Of a stretch of DNA of 64,000 bases, positions 54,124 to 64,000 are shown piece after piece. The notes under the pieces are model-generated. The model did no database searches, was not told the origin of the DNA, and worked only from the letters and a program-made list of their open reading frames with translations. The stretch is taken from the NCBI RefSeq assembly GCF_029931775.1, contig NC_079312.1, positions 132,231,872 to 132,295,871 on the forward strand. The letters run 5' to 3'. A program made the translations under genes and the position numbers. Positions within the stretch are counted from its first letter, which is position 1, and the number at the start of each line of letters is the position of its first letter. The DNA is from Euleptes europaea. Taxonomy: Eukaryota; Chordata; Lepidosauria; Squamata; Sphaerodactylidae.

Positions 54124-54300
54124 AAAGGTAAAGGTCCCCTGTGCAAGCACCAGGTCATTGCTGACCCATGGGGTAACATCACATCCCAACGTTTACTAGG
54201 CAGGCTTAGTTTACGGGGTGGTTTGCCAGTGGCTTCCCCAGTAATCTTCCCTTTACCCCCAGCAAGCTGGGTTCTCATTTTACTGGCCTAGGAAGGATGG
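54124..54300 (-). mobile_element. tRNA-derived SINE, head missing
   Basis: The plus strand begins AAAGGTAAAGGTCCCCTGTG and continues GTTTGCCAGTGGCTTCCCCA, the complement of the 3' two thirds of the SINE at 42990-43290. Confidence 0.85.
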
Positions 54301-55590
54301 AAGGCTGAGTCATCTTCCAGGAAGGGGAAATTTCAAGGGAGATTCATCTCCATCGACAAGGGAGAGAAGACAGAAATAATCCACACTGGTAGGCTGATGA
54401 GCAGAATACTCTGCCTCAGGACAGGATACCTAATTGATTTCCTAGGCCATCTATTCAATCAATCAAATTTATTCATGTTGTGGTCACAGACCTTAACAAT
54501 CCAACTACACCCAGAATAAAATAAAATTCAACCCACAGCTGCATTGATCCACTATCGCAATAACATCTACTACTACACATTGAAATAAAACAATAAAAAC
54601 TCCCCCCCCCCATTAAAAAACATTTACCATGATATTGTGGAGCATATCAAGCCATTATATTACCTGTATCAGGCCTATTAAAACTTTTCCTTAGTTTAAA
54701 CGCTGTAATGAAAAAAGAGGCCAAGGCCATCTATTAATCACTACTGATACATTGTGCAGATAGCTGGTCCCTTAAGAAAAATCCAAAAGCAGCACATTGG
54801 CTGCTTCTAATATGCATGTCATTACTATACTGGAGTTGGAGAAAGTTAATAAGAATCCATGTTTAATTGCATATCTGAGTGCCTTGCAAAATTGGTTCAC
54901 AATGTTTTTACTACGTTTTCTCCTCAGGACATAATAAACTCAAAAAGAAAATGTAATGCTCCCTTCTTATATCTAATCAGGAAAATATGACAACCAACAA
55001 TACTACTTACAAATAAAAACAGTTGCCAATTCCTAAACATTATGTAAACAAATAATACGGTCATATACTTTTTTGTACATTCAAATTTATATTAACAGTA
55101 TTCCTTAGTTAAAAATTTCATAGATAATTATGTTATCTATAACCCTTTTCCTAATACTGTTCAGCCACCTGTTGACTGGGCAGCTGATTGTCATGATGCT
55201 ACTTGCAAGCACACAGGTTCTCATAGAGGGCTTCACAAGTCATATTCTGCAAACAGCAACACTACTATATAGAGCAGATGAATCGAGATTTAGGATCTAA
55301 AGATGCAATCCTATAAGTGCCTACTCGGGTTTACCTCTGGGTAAAAAGGCACAGGACAGCATGGCATGTACTATATGTCATTGGCGGAGTGTTCTAAAGC
55401 AGAGGCACACAACAGAAACCACACTGAAGCTTACTTTCAGTTTTACATTTTTATCCTGAAGATGGCTGCAAAAGAAAAGCAGTTTTCTTACACATTTTTC
55501 TTAACCCATCTGCTTTCTACCCTCCTTTCTATGTCATATAGCATGCTTTTTCTGTCTTCTCTGCACCACCACAGCGCCCTCTGAACCTTT
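54301..55590. other. Mostly unassigned flank
   Basis: A possible LINE tail in minus orientation begins near 54455 (AATCAATCAAATTTATTCAT). A fragment of the GATGCAATCCTATAAGTGCC squamate repeat is near 55300-55350. Nothing else supported. Confidence 0.35.
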
Positions 55591-55813
55591 TTCTCAGTCA
55601 GGGTTGCCAGGTCCCTCTTGGCAACCGGCAGGAGGTTTTAGGGGCAGAGGCTGAGGAGGGCAGAGTTTGGGGGAGGGGAGGGACTTCAATGCCATAGAGT
55701 CCAATTGCCAAAGCGGCCATTTTCTTCAGGTGAACTGATCTCTATTGGCTGGAGATCAGTTGTAATAGCAGATCTCCAGCTAGTACCTGGAGGTTGGCAA
55801 CCCTATTCTCAGT
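55591..55813 (-). mobile_element. hAT-type MITE (GTTGCC family) with perfect 8-bp TSD
   Basis: The element 55599-55805 has ends CAGGGTTGCCAGG and GGTTGGCAACCCTA, flanked by exact TTCTCAGT (55591-55598 and 55806-55813). Confidence 0.94.
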
Positions 55814-56326
55814 TGACCCACCATTTCTCTATTCTATAGCCCTATCTTCTCTCTTTGCATCACCACAAGTCTGCATTCAAACTTAGTTCCCTCCATTTCT
55901 TTTTTCTCATTCCTTACCATAGGTGTCTCTGCAACTCCACATTCGGCAACCATTTTCTGTCTCTGCACTTCATAGTACAGGTCTCTCTTCTTTCCCTTTT
56001 GCTTTGTTTCTCTACTCCACAGATGTCTCAAGTCTCCTTTCCCACCCACTTCAGTCAATTTTTGTTGTATTTTATCACACCCATCCACTTATTTCTACTG
56101 CTCCTCACTGAGTTCAGCAGCTACAGTACAGAAGGCTTTCATTCTCCCTGCAATTCACATGCCGAGGAGTCTCAAGACAGGGTTGCCCAACTTCCAGATG
56201 GGGCCGGGAGTTCTCCCAGAATTACAACTGATCTCCAGTCTGCAGAGATCAATCCCCCCTGGAGAAAATGACAGCACAGACTCTATGGTATACCTTAGAT
56301 TCTAGGTGAAATCTCTCCCCAAATTC

Positions 56327-57279
56327 CCCCCTCCTAGGGTTGCCAGGTCCCTCTTCGCTACCGGCGGGAGGTTTTAGGGGCGGAGCTTGAGGAGGGCGGG
56401 GTTCAGGGAGGGGAGGGACTTCAATGCCATAGAGTCCAATTGCCAAAGCGGCCATTTTCTCCAGGGGAACTGATCTCTGTCGGCTGGAGATCAGTTGTAA
56501 TGGCAGGAGATCTCCTGCTACTACCTGGTGGTTGAGCAATCAAAATATACACCACCACACTATTACACACAGTCAGGAACTTAGTATGGAGTCGGCTAGT
56601 TAATTTCAAGTCAATCACAGACACAAAGTAATCCAGAACGTAACAATTTATCACATAGGTGCAAAAGTGCAAATGTGCAGTGAAAGACTTACAACATACA
56701 ATTCTATATACAATCCTATGATCTCGATCCTATAAGGTAACAATCTCCACAATTTTCTCTTGAGTAATCTTCACAAAGGTAACTGGAGAGCAAAATTCAA
56801 AAAGTCCCGTGAGGGTAAGGTTTCAATAGTATTTCTAGAAGAATGAAGAGGGGCGTTTCAGTTCTTCTTCAGACCCTTTTCAGTTTAATTCAATTGTATA
56901 TGTTCATAACTTATCTCCATTTTTCCATTCAGGATAAAGCTGCAGCCACGTACTGTATATGTTTTTTCAAAGTTCCCACTCAGGGTATATCATTTCACAT
57001 ATGTGGTTGCTCAGATGCTATCTGTTCCCAAAGGGATACAAAGTGCTACTAGAAATACTATTGAAGCCTTACCCTCACGGGACTTTTTGAATTTTGCTCT
57101 CCAGTTACCTTTGTGAAGATTACTCAAGAGAAAATTGTGGAGATTGTTACCTTATAGAATTGAGAACATAGGATTGTATATAGAATTGTATGTTGTAAGT
57201 CTTTCACTGTACATTTGCACTTTTGTGATAAACTACCTATGTGATAAACTACCTGGTGGTTGGCAACCCTACCCCCTCC
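56327..57279 (-). mobile_element. Middle hAT-type MITE of the nest, perfect 8-bp TSD
   Basis: Two pieces, 56335-56534 and 57263-57271, give ends TAGGGTTGCCAGG and GGCAACCCTA. It is flanked by exact CCCCCTCC (56327-56334 and 57272-57279), which places it inside the older MITE. It is itself split by the Penelope-like insertion. Confidence 0.88.
56520..57262. mobile_element. Penelope-like foldback insertion, 713 bp, inner element of the nest
   Basis: The insertion 56535-57247 is flanked by an exact 15-bp direct repeat ACTACCTGGTGGTTG (56520-56534, 57248-57262). The arms of about 190 bp run inward from about 56640 (ATTTATCACATAGGTGCAAA) and 57245, meeting around a single-copy centre near 56850-57040. 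On the minus strand the centre reads GTCTGAAGAAGAACTGAAAC, a degenerate hammerhead-like motif. Confidence 0.85.
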
Positions 57280-57370
57280 ACAGGCACTGCCCCCAAATCT
57301 CCAGGACTTTCCTAGGCCAGAATTGGCAGATCTAGTCTCAGATGCAGGTGGCCATGTGGTGAGCAATGAC

Positions 57371-57552
57371 TAGGGTTGCCAGGTCCCTCCTCGCCACCAA
57401 CAGGAGGTTTTTGGGGGTTTGAGGAGGGAAGGGACTTCAGTGCCATAGAGTCCAATTGCCAAAGCGGCCATTTTCTCCAGGTGAACTGATCTCTTTCGGC
57501 TAGAGATTAGTTGTAATAGCAGATCTCCAGCTAGTACCTGGAAGTTGGCAAC
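57371..57552 (-). mobile_element. hAT-type MITE (GTTGCC family)
   Basis: Left end TAGGGTTGCCAGG intact, right end AAGTTGGCAAC decayed. An internal deletion removes part of the GGGGCGGAGCC region. No target duplication is readable. Confidence 0.87.
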
Positions 57553-57944
57553 GAACAACTGCAAATCAATAGACAACATGATGCCACCCATGCCTCTGAA
57601 TCCTGAGAGAAGAGAAGCAATGCAGGAACAGAGATGGAAGCATTCAGCTATTCCCAACCTCACTTTTGATGAGGGCTTTATGTTCCTGCAAAAAGGTGGG
57701 AAAGGTTGCAGACAATAGGTGTTAAAATGGAACATTCTCCCACTGTTTTCCTACAGTGATGATGTACCAGTAGTCGCGTAGTGGATCGATCTGGACTGGG
57801 AGACCTAGGTTCAAACCATAAAAGGAGAGTATCATTAGTGGGGAGGGGAAGGGAGAAAATTTGACAGTGTTTATAGCAAACTGTTGGTTAGTTCGAATGT
57901 AAATATCAAATGTTCCCTGCCCCCCCTCCCTTGTGTACTGCTAA
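57553..57944. other. No feature recognised
   Basis: Intergenic sequence, nothing supported. Confidence 0.35.
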
Positions 57945-58200
57945 GAAGAGCCTTGCTGGGTCAGACCAGTGGCCCATCTAGTCCAGCCTACTGTTTCACT
58001 CAAAAGCCAACCATCTACCCTGGAGGGCCAACAAACAGGGCACAAAGGTCAAGTCCCTCCTCACCATCCATATGACCCAGCATGGATCCTGTGTTCTCGG
58101 TGGAGCAGGGTTTTACTGTGGGGACTCACTCTCATGGTTCGTTTGGTGGAGCACCACACAAGGGTCTTCTTCTCATTATAACAAAGGCTAAACCAGCAGA
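57945..58200 (+). repeat. Interspersed repeat (GAAGAGCCTTGCTGGGTCAGACC)
   Basis: AGAGCCTTGCTGGGTCAGAC then CCATCTAGTCCAGCCTACTG is a repeat common in squamates that I cannot assign to a named family. Confidence 0.55.
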
Positions 58201-59446
58201 GACCCAGACAACTTCAGAGGCTCATCTTCGACTGATCAACTAAGTAAAATATGTTTTGCCGTAATGAATTATATTTGTAATATCACTTTGCAGGCCAAAT
58301 TACAGCAACTGTTTTAGAACAAGCTGGTGCCAACTAGGCTCTACCCTAAAACATACTTAGGATCACAGTGCAAAATGTCTATCTACCTTTATGTTATCCT
58401 TTTTCTTTTTAATTTCTATTCTGACTTCCCTTCCAACTGGGACCATCAAATCAGCTGTTTAAGGGCTGATTTAAGACTGCTCCTGCCTCCCTTAAACATC
58501 CCTTTCTGACAGAAGGAAGCTGAAGAGGCAAAACTTGCTGGTGTGGGAACCACAAAGTGTCTCCAGACTGTTCCCTCACAATTTCTGTAGTAAGGAGGTC
58601 TCCTCAGTAATGAGTACAGCACAGCCTAGAAGGGATTTGGAGAGACTAAAAAGGACGTTCCATTTTAAGAAAACAATCCCTGACGTGTTGGGAGGTACAC
58701 CATGTCCATTTTCAATGTTGGAGGAAGCTACATGCAATGACATATAGCCTCTGGCATGCCTGACTAACCACAAAAGTTTCAGAATAATGAGTCGCCCTCT
58801 CGCAATCAGAAATTATTGGACTGGAGAATATGTTACTGGAAATATTACACAAAGATGGGCCACAACATTTGAAAGCCTAAGACAGAGCATTCAAACAACA
58901 CCCACAATTGTGGTAAAAACATCTTAAGCAAATAAATGCACATTTCCTACCCTTTCATGGTATCTCAAAATCTGCCACTTGAGGTGGACTGCCTCACTGT
59001 GACTAATGTTGGGTCTTAATGTCAAATTTTACAAACTTACTGTTGCATCCATGAAAGACAGAATTTTACTTTTAACAAATGCATATGAATGTTAGGAATC
59101 CAACAAACAGTTGTGAGCTATATCTGTGGAGGGCACGGGCACCCCACAGGCTGTTTGGTTTCTGGTCTCAGCCTCCGCTTCTTAGATGCAAGTTAATTAA
59201 ATCCATGCTTCTGTCCCTTCCCTCTAACATCTAATTCAAAAAGTCACCCAAAGCCACAAAAAAACAATAAGAGGGTGTAATGAACCCAACTACTTAACTT
59301 CATCTTAAAACCATTTTTCTCCTTCTGGGGATTGCTTCTGTTCATGGGACTCCATTGAGAGAAAAGTGCCTTTAGAGAGAGCTCATGTGAAGAGGACAAG
59401 CTCAGGCAGGGAAGGGCTTGGCTTCCCCCTTCCATTCACACTATGC
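58201..59446. other. No feature recognised
   Basis: Intergenic sequence with only short chance open frames. Confidence 0.4.
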
Positions 59447-59734
59447 TTTAACCCTAGGGTTGCCAGGTGCCCGCTGGTGGCGGGCAAACCCCCAATTGAC
59501 CCCTGAGGGTTGGCGGGCAAACGTGCATGCGTGCGTGCATACCACGTCCGGTTTAGAACTGGAAGTTCCACCTCGCGAGGGGTCTTATACCTCTTAGTTT
59601 GAGTGGTAAAGGGCCGCTTTACCACTCAAACTAAGAGGTATAAGCCCCCTTGCGAGGCGGCATGCGCGCGCACATGCACTTACATGGAAAAGCCTTCCAC
59701 TGGAGAAGAGGGACCTGGCAACCCTATTTAACCC
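59447..59734. mobile_element. hAT-type MITE variant with internal palindrome, perfect TSD
   Basis: The element 59455-59726 has ends TAGGGTTGCCAGG and CCTGGCAACCCTA and exact flanks TTTAACCC (59447-59454, 59727-59734). The interior is unlike the main family. A central palindrome, CTTATACCTCTTAGTTTGAG and its complement around GGCCGC, spans about 59583-59647, with further inverted pieces (GCATGCGTGCG, GCGCGCACATGC). Confidence 0.9.
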
Positions 59735-60120
59735 CACACACACACACACACACTCTAGGTATCTGGCTATAAACGAATCCTGACACAGAGGTTCTGCTGC
59801 CATTACATCTAGTTTCCAAATCTCTTTTAAGAGATGGGATCGTCAGGAATATGACTGAGTCACACACTGAGCATATGCTTGAAATCAGAGTCCATTCATC
59901 TTTCTTTGGCTTGACCAGCAGCACCCTCTAATGACAGCTTTTAAAGTTTTGTTTTGTGAGCCCAAGGAAGGCTGAGAAAGAGGGAGCTCTAAGTCAGTAT
60001 GTGTGTCACAGAAATTAATGGAAAACCAGCATTATGTGCCACTGGCATCATGGAAATCACAACAATGGGATCTGGAAACCGCATTAACCATCATTGTCTG
60101 TGGACGTGGAATAAGGAGAG
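59735..60120. other. (CA)n microsatellite and unassigned sequence
   Basis: A (CA)n run at about 59735-59752, then intergenic DNA without a supported feature. Confidence 0.4.
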
Positions 60121-60749
60121 CCGACACCAAAGCTGGAATAATCAAAGAGCCAACTTTATTCTCATTGCGCAAGTGACCTGCAGCACACACAGGGCAAAAC
60201 TCAGAGCTAATTGCAATGCGAGCAATTGGTGGGATGCAGAAAAGTCACACCTCCTCTTTTTTGTGCCTCCCTGGTCTTAGGGCGAGGTCACTCTGGCTCA
60301 GAGCCCTGAGCTGGTAGGTGAGCACAGCTCATACTCTTCCTTGCCAAGCCTAGGTCAAGAATAGTGGCACCCTTCAAGGGATTCCTGTCCCAGGTCCCTG
60401 AAGGCACTGGGGCCCCAAGTTTCTGGTTTGAGGGTTACCCCTTCATCTTCCAATCTGATGCCTCAGGGTGCTCACCATGTACCACTGAAGCCACATTTTC
60501 CTGCACTGCTCCCGCATGCCACCTATCGATTTCAGAGTAGGAGAGATGGGGGGGGGGGAAACTAGTTTGCTGCCAATTGTGCCAGAAGGGCAAAAAATTC
60601 CTACCTGGCCACCAAATGGGCAACTAGCTTGTGCCTGCTCTGAAACAGAAGGAGGGAGGGAGGGTGCCTCTTCACATTTGCTTTTCCAAAGAGGGAGGGT
60701 AAGCCTATATTTGCCCCTTCCTTGAGCCAACCCCGCTTTCGGTGTCAGC
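60121..60749. mobile_element. Candidate element bounded by short inverted ends
   Basis: GACACCAAAGC at 60121 and GCTTTCGGTGTC near 60738-60749 are imperfect inverted repeats. The interior shows no coding relic. A TTTATT near 60152 would be AATAAA on the other strand, so a solitary terminal repeat of a retroelement fossil is an alternative. No target duplication was found. Confidence 0.3.
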
Positions 60750-62164
60750 TCCCAGGCATGAATGTAGACTGGATCTCACTATGCACCAGCCAGGGGCCAA
60801 ACCCTACCCCCTTCTCTCACTTCCTTGAATGTGAGGATGGAGAGGCCTTCTCACCAGTAATATGCAAGAAAGCAGAGGGAAGGGAGAGTGCAAACACTTG
60901 AAACTGAAGCAATTTAAAAAGAGAAAAAGCATAATAATACCTGTTTCCATTATCACCTGGGCAGATTCCACACAGATGGTTTCCCCTGTTTCAGCCACCT
61001 GGTTTGAGCACTTCCCCCCATTTCCACATGACATCACCCTCCATTCCTGCACAAGTTGTAAACAGCCCATTCTTTCTGCAAAAATACTTTTCAAAACTTG
61101 GGGGTGGGGAGATGTTTTTCAGCATGATATAGTTGGGACAATGTTTTTCTTGTGTCTGAAAGGGTAGATATACCTTGTGTAGCAGAACAGCTCCACAACA
61201 GCAGAACAGTTTCCTGGAGGACACATTGTTATCCAAATTAGATAGTCTCCACTTTAGTTAGGGGAAACAGAGTAGGAGACTAACCTTGTGAGAGGTTGGG
61301 TAACCAGGATCTTCGAACCTTTGTATACATGGATAAATCCCTTGGGAAAATTTCAAGAAGGAAGCTTTGTTTAAATAAAATGGGGTTTTATTATAAAAAA
61401 ATTAAAGCACACAATATAAACACACACACAATTCACACAAGAGCTAAGGAAAGTAAAGGGTGGAGGGGTGGAAGAAAGAATTAGGGTTTGGGTGATATTT
61501 ACCAATCTAGAAGAGCGACGTCCTATAAAAGCAGCACTGTCGAGGGAGAAACAAACCAGCGTTTTTGGAAGCAAAGCGAGTAAAAGGCCCTACACACAAG
61601 CAGGGGTAAATGTTCGATTCCAAGACACGCACACACTATGAATGCCACAAGGGCTAATTATTTATACAGCAAAATGAGTCCTGGGGCAATATGAGGTAAC
61701 TGGCAAAGAAAGCTTTACCTGGGACAAAGAACTTTGAATGCTCCTCTGGACAAAAGAATGTGAAACATTTGATGCATGTAAGGAAGCGAAAGAATACCTA
61801 TGTGAATGCATAATTAATTGCTGGTGATTGCTCTGTATAGACATTGGAATGTGTGGGGATGTCTGAGGGGTTTCTTAGGATGGGTGTAAGCAGATAGGAG
61901 AGGTTTGCTCAATCTCCTCTGAATGCCTGACGATTGGCTTGAGGGGCATCAGATATTCAGAAGAGTAGCTAGGCTTTTCCTGAATAACCTTGATTGTCCA
62001 CAGTTGATGGTGTCTGCTAGGAGCGCCTAATTTAATATGAGAGGGAAGTTTTAGCCATTCCCATTGTTTTCATTTGTTCATTCCCATTGTTTTCATTTGT
62101 TCATTGGGCCTTGCAGAAAATGCAAAGTTGTCAACTCCTCTTCCAACTCTAAGGTATAGCACAA
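60750..62164. other. Mostly unassigned
   Basis: AT-rich intergenic DNA with a (CA)n-like run near 61420 and a short tandem duplication CATTCCCATTGTTTTCATTTG near 62060-62105. I cannot name any element here. Confidence 0.35.
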
Positions 62165-63500
62165 ACAAAAATGGCTTCCAGGTTCCTGAAAGAGTGGTTC
62201 ATCTATGTGGAGCAGTACCCTGCTGTTGTGCTGGCCTTGTTCCTGGCCATGGGATAAAGACAGCCCTGGTCGCCTTCACAGACGATCTCCATAGGCAGCT
62301 GGATTGAGGTGGGTCAGCGCTGCTGTAATTATTAGATCTTACAGCAGTGTTTGACACGGTCGATTATGATCTGTTGATCCACTGCCTCACCAATATCGGG
62401 GTATGTGGGACAGCCCTTCAGTGGCTGCTCTCATTCCTCCAAGATTGGGAACAAAGGGTAGTGCTAGGGGAGAGGGTATCACCACAATACTCTTTGTTAT
62501 GTGGAGTCCCTCAAGGGGCGATCCTCTCTCCAATATTATTTAACATCTACATGCACCCCTTTGCTCAGCTAGTCCAGAGTCTTGGGCTGGGTTGCCATCA
62601 GTATGTGGATGACACCCAGCTATATCTGTTGGTGCCATCCCAGATGGCTGAGTATCTGGAGGCCATTGTGAAATAGTTGAAACAGAGCTGGCTGAAACTG
62701 AATCCATCAAAGACGGAGCTGGAGCTGGGTCTGGGGAGAGTAGGAAGTGGGACATCGGCTCCCAACTCTTGATGGTGTGCACCAACTGTTAGGAGCCTGG
62801 GTGTGACTCTGGATGCCTCCTTTTCAATGGAGGCATAGGTCACACATGTAGCCTGACCTAGCTACAGTGATCCATACAACGGTCACCTCCAGGCTGGACT
62901 ACTGTAACTCTACAGGGCTACCCTTGAGGCTGCTCCAGAAACTTCAGCTGGTCCAGAATGCAGCGGCAAGCGTCCTTATGGGGATCCCATGGGAAGCTCA
63001 TATTCAACCGGTGCTTCACCACCTGCGCTGGCTCCAGGTTGAACACCGGGTCTGGTTCAAGGTTTTGGTGCTGACCTTCAAAGCCCTAAATGGTCTGGGA
63101 CCATCATACCTGCGGGATTCCCTCTCCTCATATACCCTCCAAAGAGCATTACGATAATCTAATAACAACTTACTGGTGGTCCCCAGTCTGAGAAGTATCT
63201 GGCTGTCCACGAACAGAACAAGAACTCTTTCAGCTCTGAATCCAGCCTGGTGGAACTCTGTCAAATGAGACCTGGGCCCTGAGGGACTTGGCTCAATTCC
63301 ACAGGTCCTGGAGGACTGAGAAGTTTTACCAGGACTATGGTTGAGGACAGCGACTGTTTCCATCTTAGCTGGCCTCCCTACCCTATCCCTCCTCCTTGCC
63401 TGGTTACCCTGTCATTGTTAGCTACGTGGAAGACGTCATCAGGAATCTTTTAGAATTAAAAAAAAAAGACTTTTAAATGATAGGTTTTTAAGTATAAGAA
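62165..63500 (+). mobile_element. L2-clade LINE, reverse transcriptase to 3' end
   Basis: Reverse transcriptase segments in order: PGHGIKTALVAFTDDLHRQL (62240), FDTVDYDLLIHCLTNIGVCG (62350), GVPQGAILSPILFNIYMHP (62508), HQYVDDTQLYL (62600, the Y-V-D-D catalytic box), LKLNPSKTEL (62695), then HIQPVLHHLRWL and FKVLVLTFKAL. The 3' tail runs to about 63500. The 5' part is missing and the frame is broken by a stop after AIVK and others further on, so it is inactive. It is the best-preserved non-BovB LINE in the window. Confidence 0.9.
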
Positions 63501-63504
63501 TATA

Positions 63505-63805
63505 AGAGCCCTGTGGCGCAGAGTGGTAAATTGCAGTGCTGCAGTCTAAGCTCTGCTCACGACCTGAGTTCGATCCCAACGGAAGTTGGTTTCAGGTAGC
63601 CGGCTCAAGGTTGACTCAGCCTTCCATCCTTCCGAGGTCGGTAAAATGAGTACCCAGCTTGCTGGGGGTAAAGGGAAGATGCCTGGAGAAGGCAATGGCA
63701 AACCACTCCGAAAACAGAGTCTGCTTAGTAAACGTTGGGATGTGACGTCACCCCATGGGTCAGGAATGACTTGGTGCTTGCACAGGGGACCTATACCTTT
63801 ATCTT
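63505..63805 (+). mobile_element. tRNA-derived SINE (CCTGTGGCGCAGAGTGG type)
   Basis: Head GCCCTGTGGCGCAGAGTGGT, B-box-like GAGTTCGATCCCAACGG, body GGTTGACTCAGCCTTCCATC, tail GACGTCACCCCATGGGTCAG to GGGGACCTATACC. It is inserted at the end of the L2 LINE. Confidence 0.9.
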
Positions 63806-63860
63806 TTTTTAAAGTATAATCTATATTGTATTGTTATGATGTATTGTTTATTTAAATTCT

Positions 63861-63951
63861 TACCGTATATACTCGCGTATAAGCCAAGTTTTTCAGCCCA
63901 AAAAAGGTGCTGAAAAAGCCCAGCTTGGCTTATATGCGGGTCAATACGGTA
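63861..63951. mobile_element. Foldback MITE (TACCGTATATACTCGCG ends)
   Basis: TACCGTATATACTCGCGTAT and GGCTTATATGCGGGTC...TACGGTA are inverted, with AAGCCAAG/CTTGGCTT arms around the centre. It is followed by a G-run and then CCGCCGCCGCCGCCAGCCTGC at the window edge, so the element may continue beyond it. Confidence 0.75.
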
Positions 63952-64000
63952 GGGGGGGAGGGGGGAAACTTAAAACTTACCGCCGCCGCCGCCAGCCTGC

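Larger units (their letters stand above)
56178..57330 (+). mobile_element. Outer hAT-type MITE of a triple nest
   Basis: Left part 56178-56334 begins CAGGGTTGCCCAACTTCC and is the diverged subfamily seen at 23226. Its continuation (CCAGGACTTTCC...TTGGCAGATCTA) follows the inserted material at 57272-57330. Flanks GTCTCAAG and GTCTCAGA partly agree. It is interrupted by the MITE 56335-57271. Confidence 0.75.

Noticed and set aside
60121-60749. Solitary LTR of an endogenous retrovirus
   Set aside because: There is no target duplication, no clear TG...CA ends and no family match, so it is listed only as a candidate element.
51546-64000. MYADML2 or PYCR1 downstream of NOTUM
   Set aside because: Expected from synteny, but no frame of the right size or sequence is present; they must lie beyond the right edge or be absent.
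1-64000. CRISPR arrays, prokaryotic operons, phage or plasmid systems
   Set aside because: Introns, SINEs, LINEs and vertebrate genes show nuclear reptile DNA; the direct repeats are minisatellite or transposon copies.

Overview
The window is nuclear DNA from a squamate reptile, most likely a lizard. The host genes are vertebrate and intron-bearing. The repeats are squamate in character: BovB (RTE) LINEs, L2- and CR1-type LINEs, SINEs derived from tRNA and 5S rRNA (the latter with BovB-like tails), hAT-type MITEs and many Penelope-like terminal repeats. The species cannot be told from sequence alone.

Two host genes lie head to head. ASPSCR1 (TUG) is on the minus strand. Coding exon 1 (6278-6388) sits in a CpG island and exon 2 is at 3962-4017; the other exons must lie beyond the left edge. 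NOTUM, the secreted Wnt deacylase, is on the plus strand and complete, with eleven coding exons between 30125 and 51207. They add up to 1506 nt and 501 residues, with all splice phases consistent and the Ser-Asp-His triad present. Human NOTUM and ASPSCR1 are also divergent neighbours, so this is conserved synteny. No further host gene was found from 51.6 kb to the right edge.

Layout: 1-415 GC-rich minisatellite; 0.5-2.0 kb L1 relic; 2.7-3.3 kb L2 tail; 3.9-6.6 kb start of ASPSCR1 with foldback and Penelope-like insertions; 6.6-15.7 kb intergenic MITEs and SINEs; 15.76-21.54 kb a BovB LINE split by a young Ty3/gypsy fossil and a MITE; 21.5-29.5 kb intergenic DNA with hAT, foldback and Penelope-like insertions; 29.6-51.5 kb NOTUM; 51.5-64 kb repeat-rich flank with a triple-nested insertion at 56.18-57.33 kb and an L2 LINE at 62.2-63.5 kb.

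The most striking feature is a recurring type of insertion. Six short Penelope-like units (93-717 bp) have inverted, foldback structure and are flanked by direct repeats of 10-15 bp. Several carry a hammerhead-ribozyme-like core. A second theme is a hAT-type MITE family with TAGGGTTGCC ends, many copies of which keep readable 8-bp target duplications.
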